NCBI RefSeq assembly: GCF_001684965.1
Contig: NZ_MAYG01000032.1
Coordinates: forward strand, 93,019 to 157,018
From: Chryseobacterium arthrosphaerae
GTDB taxonomy: Bacteria > Bacteroidota > Bacteroidia > Flavobacteriales > Weeksellaceae
Length of the DNA: 64,000 nucleotides
Reading direction: 5' to 3'
The notes under the pieces were generated by a model. It was not told where the DNA came from. It worked only from the letters and a program-made list of their open reading frames with translations, and searched no databases. This document shows positions 59,351 to 64,000 of this stretch, piece after piece (positions within the stretch are counted from its first letter, which is position 1; each line of letters opens with the position of its first letter). Position numbers and translations under genes: made by a program.

Positions 59351-62002
59351 TTACATCCTTCCGCTGTCTATTACCCAGGAGGCGATTTTTTTATTGAACG
59401 AATGCTTTTCTTTCAGATCTTCAAGTTGAATATGCATTCTGTAACGCCAGTAATGAGGAAAAACAGCAGGATTATTAATCCTTTCATTATCCACGTTCCG
59501 GTTAGAAAGATCCGGATCCGTTGCCAGAAACTCCTGGATCGGGAAAATAGCTAACATTGACTCGTTATATAAATGCTGTTTCATAATGATTTCTGCCAGG
59601 TGGGGTGTTAAATCTTCAGGGGCTTTCCCATACTGAATCAGCTGTTGATTAAAGTACCTTTGCGTCAGGGCAGGATCTTCTTTCCACCATTGTCTCAAAG
59701 TTGAGCTGTCATGTGAAGAAGCGGTCACCACATTCATATAGCTTGCATTTCTGGGGTCATAGAATGGAATATTTTCAGCAGGCATACGCTGAACCTTCAG
59801 GGCAATAATGGCCAGTTCGTCCATTACCACAGGTACGCATGCAGGTACCATTCCGAGGTCTTCACCACAGATCAGCATTTTGGTAGCATTCAGAATTACC
59901 GGAAGTTTTTCCATCGCCTTTTCATACCACAAATGATCCTGTCTTCTGAAGAAATAATCATGGTACAGGTCATAGATACTCTTCTGTTCCCATTCCGGCA
60001 GGTATTTGTAGGATTCTGTATTATATACATTAAATCTTGGATGGTAAACCGTTTCTCCTTTTCTTTCTTCCGTTAAAAACAGAACATTGGCACAAAGCGA
60101 AACCAGTTTTTCCTCGATCGGACCTCTTGGATTCTTTTTAAAGAAATCTACCAGCTTTCTCTGCGTATCAAATTCCTCTTTGAATGAGTAAGTGCCATCC
60201 TCATTGGGATCTATGAATTCAAGGGCTTTTTCACTTTCTTTTCCAAAATATCCCCATAAGATCTCATTATTAATAAACGGCTTACAGTACCTGTCAAAAT
60301 TAAATGGAAGCTGCCATGCTTTAAATTCATCTGCAACAATAGGAACGGCAGGATAAAAATATCCTAATATCCCCTGGACAGCAGAAACCGGCATTCTCCA
60401 GATCCTGAAGAAACCTAAAATATGGTCAATTCTCATGGCATCAAAATATTGCTCCAACGCCTTGAACCTGTTTTTCCACCATCTGTAATCATCTTCTTTC
60501 ATGGCTTCCCAATTATAGGTAGGGAATTCCCAGTTTTGCCCAAGCTCAGTAAACTGATCCGGTGGAGCTCCCGCCTGAAAATCCATTCCGAAGAGTTCCG
60601 GTTCAGTCCATGCTTCTACAGAATATCTGTAAATACCGATCGGTAGGTCTCCTTTTAAAGAAACTCCAAGATTGTGGGTATAATCTACGGCGTCTTTCAG
60701 CTGGAGGTGAAGCTGGTACTGTACCCAGGCATGCAGCATCGAAAGATCATAATCTTTACTTTTTGCTGTAAAAAACTGTGAGATTTTCCCGGCAATGTAT
60801 TTCTTATGGGTTTTCCAGTTGTTGAAATTAGGCGTCTTATACTTATCCCTTAATACACAGAATGCAGCGTAAGGAACCAACCAGTTTTCATTGTCTTTTA
60901 TAAACTTTTTGAAATTTCTGTCTTTATAGATCTTGTCTTTTTCCGCTGTAAAAACCGCCTGCAAATATTTCCATTTGCCTGCGATCATTTTTTCATAATC
61001 AATCAGATCAAGAGCATTTAAGGCTTCTTTTTCAGCATAATACTCTTCAACGACATCTTTCGGTAAAGAATAATCAAGCTTTTCAATAGAAATATACTGC
61101 GGATGCAGAGCGTATACTGATACTGCTGCATAAGGATAAGAATCTGTCCAGGAATAATTGGCTGTTGTATCATTGATCGGAAGAATCTGGATAATTCCAA
61201 GATGGGTTTCTTTCGTCCAATCAGCCAGCTTTTTGATATCTGCAAATTCTCCTACCCCAAATCCGTCTTCACTTCTCAAAGAAAATACAGGAACTGCAAC
61301 ACCTGCATCATGGTACATCTGATATCCTTTAAATCTGAAATAATGATTGGAAACAATCTGCAGAACATCCGGCATCGGATTGGCTGTTGTAAAACGGTTC
61401 TCACCGGTCTCAACGTCAATTACCCTTTTCTCTTTGGTATCATAAAGACAGTATTTGAACTGGATCAATTCATGTTCAGGAATTTCCACAGAAACTTCCC
61501 ATATTCCAAAATCTGTTTGAGAGAGAGGAATAGCTTTCTCATAATTCCAATTTCCTAAAGAGGGTGTGTTTCCAAATAGAACAACTCTCCAGTCAGGATT
61601 ATATATAGGGGCTTCTATCCTGAATACATGAGTATGCTTTTTTAAAATCGCTGCCTTCTCCGTAACGAATGTATGCAGTTTATTATAAAGGATTTTATTA
61701 TTCAGATAATTTTCAGGGAAGTTTTTATTATTCCATTCATCAAAAATAATAAACTCCTTATAGTTGTGAGGAAAATGAAGATGATGCGGAACAAACTCTT
61801 CCCTTAATACATTTCTTCTTTCATCCACCACACGATACTGATAGGATATGGATTTTGAAAAATAGTCCACTTCACATTTCCATAATCCATTATCAGCATA
61901 AAACATAGTATGGATATGAGCTGCAGTACCTTCCCCGTCAATCACCAGCTCCAGATTCTCTCCGGCCTTTACAATATATCCTACATTAAAGTATAACTTC
62001 AT
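59351..62002 (-). CDS. malQ: 4-alpha-glucanotransferase with N-terminal starch-binding domains
   Basis: 883 residues, much longer than the 500-residue core because the first 250 residues hold two CBM20-like starch-binding domains (the second is clear: VVLFGNTPSLGNWNYEKA). The GH77 core has RIDHILGFFRIW with the nucleophile Asp, GEDLGMVP with the acid/base Glu, and SSHDSSTLRQWW. This domain plan is like plant cytosolic DPE2. It moves glucan units between maltodextrins in the cytoplasm (no signal peptide). Single gene. Confidence 0.93.
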   Translation of the reverse strand: MKLYFNVGYIVKAGENLELVIDGEGTAAHIHTMFYADNGLWKCEVDYFSKSISYQYRVVDERRNVLREEFVPHHLHFPHNYKEFIIFDEWNNKNFPENYLNNKILYNKLHTFVTEKAAILKKHTHVFRIEAPIYNPDWRVVLFGNTPSLGNWNYEKAIPLSQTDFGIWEVSVEIPEHELIQFKYCLYDTKEKRVIDVETGENRFTTANPMPDVLQIVSNHYFRFKGYQMYHDAGVAVPVFSLRSEDGFGVGEFADIKKLADWTKETHLGIIQILPINDTTANYSWTDSYPYAAVSVYALHPQYISIEKLDYSLPKDVVEEYYAEKEALNALDLIDYEKMIAGKWKYLQAVFTAEKDKIYKDRNFKKFIKDNENWLVPYAAFCVLRDKYKTPNFNNWKTHKKYIAGKISQFFTAKSKDYDLSMLHAWVQYQLHLQLKDAVDYTHNLGVSLKGDLPIGIYRYSVEAWTEPELFGMDFQAGAPPDQFTELGQNWEFPTYNWEAMKEDDYRWWKNRFKALEQYFDAMRIDHILGFFRIWRMPVSAVQGILGYFYPAVPIVADEFKAWQLPFNFDRYCKPFINNEILWGYFGKESEKALEFIDPNEDGTYSFKEEFDTQRKLVDFFKKNPRGPIEEKLVSLCANVLFLTEERKGETVYHPRFNVYNTESYKYLPEWEQKSIYDLYHDYFFRRQDHLWYEKAMEKLPVILNATKMLICGEDLGMVPACVPVVMDELAIIALKVQRMPAENIPFYDPRNASYMNVVTASSHDSSTLRQWWKEDPALTQRYFNQQLIQYGKAPEDLTPHLAEIIMKQHLYNESMLAIFPIQEFLATDPDLSNRNVDNERINNPAVFPHYWRYRMHIQLEDLKEKHSFNKKIASWVIDSGRM

Positions 62003-62064
62003 CTATATTTTTTTATAAAAGTACATTTTAATATCGAAAAATAAAACTTATTGAATATCAAATA

Positions 62065-62102
62065 ATCATTAAAAAACCTTTCACAATTACTGGAAAGGTT
62101 TT
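62065..62102 (-). terminator. Terminator of the T9SS-sorted protein gene
   Basis: Perfect 10-bp stem AAAACCTTTC / GAAAGGTTTT (62073-62102) with a 10-nt loop and, on the minus strand, TTTTTTAATG beyond. Confidence 0.85.
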
Positions 62103-62153
62103 AAAATAAGTCAAATTTTTTGATACTTTATATTCGCTATATTCTGCATTTAA

Positions 62154-63320
62154 TTATTGGGTAACTAAAACCTTCTTGTTCAGGATTACTTTTCCTGATT
62201 CATCAGTAATGCTCACAATATAAGCTCCGTTTACCAAACCTTTAAGATAAACTTTTTCATCCAGTGAGCCGTCTCTTACAGATAAAGTCTGATTCATCAC
62301 ATTTTTGCCTGACATGTCAAATACATTCAGTCTGATGTTTCCTTTTACATTTTTGTTATTGACATGAACATTGATATGATGCTCATCTATCCTTGTAGGA
62401 TAAATATCGAGATTCGTCAGGGTATTTGCTGCAGTTGCTTTATCATTTACAAAGTATTTACTGGCAAGATCATAGATGTGCAGACCTTTCTCACCAGGAA
62501 GTTCCCTGGCCTGTAAAGTTTCCAGATCTACCTCATATAATGCAGCTCCTTTTGCACTGGCGATTACTACTTTCCCCTGGGCATTCACAGCAGAACCGTT
62601 GACAGAATAACTATCCGGAATTCCGGCAATCTTACCTATATATTTAGCTTTTAGTTCTTTGGTTACCACTTTGAAAATATTTCCTGAAGCTGAAAAAACA
62701 TAGAAGTTATTATCAGCATCAGCAATCATATCTCCTCCGAAACCCGTTGTCATAGCAGTAAAAGAGTTCTTTCCATTGGAAGCATCATCTTTTATGATAC
62801 CGAGGTCATTCACCGTATAGTGCCCATCCTTTTTGCTGATCTCAAGGAATTGGGTTCCCGCATTATTTACAGCATAAATATTTCCGTTATATCCAGTCGC
62901 CATTCTCGTTATATGAGAATTGATATCACATGAAGACACTCTTGCCACATTATTTTCGATCAGTGTAATCTCTTTTGTCTGAGGGTGCAATACATAGATA
63001 TTGGAAGAAAACATGGGCATATACACCAGGTTATTATTGGACGGATCATAAGCCAATGCTGCCATAGTTACTGCCTGTGAATTGTTATAGGAGTTTCTGT
63101 CTTCAGCTACAATACCTCTTTTCCCTTGAGAAAATACTTTCGCAGAAGAATCAGCACCGAAAAACTTTTCACCTGAATTTCCACTCGTTGCATCAATAGT
63201 ACGGAAGTCATTAAAACTAATGCTTTGGGTATCCTTTCCCGTAATGGCAAAAATATCCTGCTGTGCGTGTGTATTCACACCTAACATTAGTAAAAATAGA
63301 GGGAATAAATGTTTTTTCAT
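62154..63320 (-). CDS. Secreted protein with type IX secretion C-terminal sorting domain
   Basis: 388 residues. Signal peptide ending LGVNTHAQQ, a long beta-rich region (about 20-300) with repeats resembling propeller blades (YDPSNNNLVYMPMF, NGNIYAVNNAGTQF, DADNNFYVFSASGN, NAQGKVVIASAKGA) and a C-terminal type A sorting domain: LDIYPTRI, IRLNVFDMSGKNVM, LVNGAYIVSI and KKVLVTQ. It should cross the outer membrane via T9SS. Propeller repeats suggest binding, not catalysis; no active site was seen. Confidence 0.86.
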   Translation of the reverse strand: MKKHLFPLFLLMLGVNTHAQQDIFAITGKDTQSISFNDFRTIDATSGNSGEKFFGADSSAKVFSQGKRGIVAEDRNSYNNSQAVTMAALAYDPSNNNLVYMPMFSSNIYVLHPQTKEITLIENNVARVSSCDINSHITRMATGYNGNIYAVNNAGTQFLEISKKDGHYTVNDLGIIKDDASNGKNSFTAMTTGFGGDMIADADNNFYVFSASGNIFKVVTKELKAKYIGKIAGIPDSYSVNGSAVNAQGKVVIASAKGAALYEVDLETLQARELPGEKGLHIYDLASKYFVNDKATAANTLTNLDIYPTRIDEHHINVHVNNKNVKGNIRLNVFDMSGKNVMNQTLSVRDGSLDEKVYLKGLVNGAYIVSITDESGKVILNKKVLVTQ

Positions 63321-63653
63321 AAGATGTATATTTTAGATTCGTAATTATTTTAGTATGACTAAGTTAAGTAAAATAAAAATACAAACATAAAAAATCACCA
63401 GTATTTGAATACTATTTATAAATAATTAATATAAATGATGCGATAATCGCAATCAGCAGATAACTCACGTGAATTATTTACCATAACAGTTTTATCATTT
63501 TCCAGACCTCTCTATTTATTTTCCGGAGCTTAATCCCGCTATCCGCTCATACTCCTCACGCCTGTACGCTGCCACACTTCAGATCCTCTGCTCTTCCAGC
63601 TGTGCTGCGGGGTAACCGCTGCTATCGGGGCTAAGGTATGGGGATGGGTTATT
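63321..63653. other. Non-coding region with GC-rich block
   Basis: No supportable gene. An AT-rich stretch (63321-63510) is followed by an unusually GC-rich block (about 63525-63640, CTTAATCCCGCTATCCGCTC then GCTGCGGGGTAACCGCTGC). The block resembles a dispersed non-coding repeat of Chryseobacterium as I remember it. An open frame at 63539-63781 on the minus strand consists of this repeat material and is not considered a gene. Confidence 0.55.
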
Positions 63654-63694
63654 AGTAATAAGTAATGAGTAATAAGTAATGAATAATGAGCAAT
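63654..63694 (+). repeat. Degenerate heptamer tandem repeat
   Basis: About six copies of AGTAATR (AGTAATA, AGTAATG, AGTAATA, AGTAATG, AATAATG, AGCAATC). A short unstable array, candidate for length variation between strains. Confidence 0.75.
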
Positions 63695-63780
63695 CCGGAA
63701 TAAAACAAGAACAGGATCAGGATTGGAATTGGGATAAAAGAGAGTAAGGGATAATAATAGGAGTATTAAGCCACAGGGCA

Positions 63781-63831
63781 TTCAATAGGGACGGGCTTTA
63801 GCCCGTTCTCATCAAAAAGAATAAATTCCAT
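63781..63831. repeat. GGCTAAAGCC element, copy 3, inverted and truncated
   Basis: Reads as the reverse complement of copies 1 and 2: TTCAATAGGGACGGGCTTTA..., palindrome ACGGGCTTTAGCCCGT, ending AATTCCATT. The second GGCTAAAGCC half seen in the other copies is missing. Confidence 0.72.
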
Positions 63832-63870
63832 TAAAAATAAAGAAGTGCGATGAGAGGTTCTTGGATATAA

Positions 63871-63908
63871 AACAAAAAAAATCCTTTATCGTTATGATAA
63901 AGGATTTT
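63871..63908 (-). terminator. rRNA operon terminator
   Basis: Stem AAATCCTTTATC / GATAAAGGATTT (63879-63907) with a 5-nt loop, followed on the minus strand by TTTTTTTGTTTT, about 18 bp past the 5S 3' end. Confidence 0.88.
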
Positions 63909-63925
63909 TAAAAATAAAATAAAAA

Positions 63926-64000
63926 CTGGCGGCGGCCTACTCTCCCGCGTTAGCAGTACCATCGGCGCTGGTGGGCTTAACTTCTGTGTTCGGAATGGGA
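63926..64000 (-). rRNA. rrf: 5S ribosomal RNA (3' part, cut by window edge)
   Basis: The minus strand of this stretch reads TCCCATTCCGAACACAGAAG, then TAAGCCCACCAGCGCCGATG, then a GGGAGAGTAGG segment and GCCGCCGCCAG, the conserved 3' two-thirds of bacterial 5S rRNA. The 5' part and presumably 23S and 16S lie to the right of the window. The exact 3' end (63926 or 63927) is uncertain by a base or two. Confidence 0.93.

Noticed and set aside
63539..63781. 80-residue minus-strand open frame near the right edge
   Set aside because: Made of the GC-rich repeat and the heptamer array (reads as repeated LLITHY-like text); repeat DNA, not a gene.
1..64000. CRISPR arrays, tRNAs, insertion sequences, prophage
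   Set aside because: No regularly spaced 25-40-bp repeats, no tRNA cloverleaf-like stretch ending in a GGTTC..ATCC pattern, and no transposase, integrase or phage structural protein was seen.

Overview
The window looks like chromosome of a member of the Flavobacteriia, most likely Chryseobacterium or a close Weeksellaceae relative. The evidence is AT-rich DNA, no Shine-Dalgarno sequences, Bacteroidota-type promoters (TTG, about 19-22 bp, then TAnnTTTG), a type IX secretion C-terminal sorting domain, bacillithiol synthesis (bshA), DUF4292/DUF4254/DUF2851 proteins, lipoproteins with Bacteroidota lipoboxes, and a GH92/GH3/GH77 carbohydrate repertoire. No phage, transposase, CRISPR array or tRNA was recognised. 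The right edge runs into the 3' end of an rRNA operon (5S rRNA, minus strand).

Layout. 1-1871: an ABC-type pair (permease-like membrane protein cut by the left edge, plus ATPase) divergent from clpB (2149-4743), with two copies of an 18-19 bp operator-like repeat between them. 4841-8834: a secreted unknown; a 50-residue double-glycine peptide with six cysteines and its own terminator; then an unknown gene, a polytopic membrane protein, a NarX-like kinase and a NarL-like regulator. 9087-12976: three tandem M43-type metalloprotease lipoproteins, each with its own AT-rich leader and related terminator. 13068-18841: a PAP2 phosphatase with a beta-rich C-terminal half, an M1 peptidase and an OMP_b-brl_3/TonB-type outer-membrane protein. 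19087-21082: a kinase/OmpR-type regulator pair facing that receptor gene, with 11-bp-phased GTTAAT repeats between. 21085-21912: a secreted EEP-family enzyme.

21980-25636 is a five-gene minus-strand operon: a DUF2589-like protein, two unknown cytoplasmic proteins, a subtilisin-like protease without signal peptide, and a 69-residue protein that resembles a free-standing subtilisin propeptide/I9 inhibitor. It is the best candidate here for an undescribed system. 25800-31393: a second M1 peptidase, a dienoyl-CoA-reductase-like SDR, a DUF1573 protein, and a second kinase/regulator pair facing the DUF1573 gene, with the same GTTAAT operator logic. 31470-33767 is a GH92 mannosidase.

34001-49351 is mostly housekeeping: dihydroorotase, flippase, sugar nucleotidyltransferase, DUF4292 lipoprotein, EnvC-like factor, TatA, DUF4254, RibA, a GH3 hexosaminidase, BshA, DUF2851, PspC-like, GNAT and SIMPL proteins. 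49441-51865 holds three tandem secreted carboxypeptidase-regulatory-like paralogues. 52048-55188 is an AddA/RecB-like helicase-nuclease. 55312-56773 holds three small orphan membrane or lipoprotein genes. 56960-63320 carries ferritin, a DUF4890-like helical protein, a GFR-repeat secreted protein, MalQ with N-terminal starch-binding domains, and a T9SS-sorted protein. 63321-63925 is non-coding, with repeats and the rRNA terminator.

All calls come from reading the sequence. Family names come from motif recognition, not from searches.
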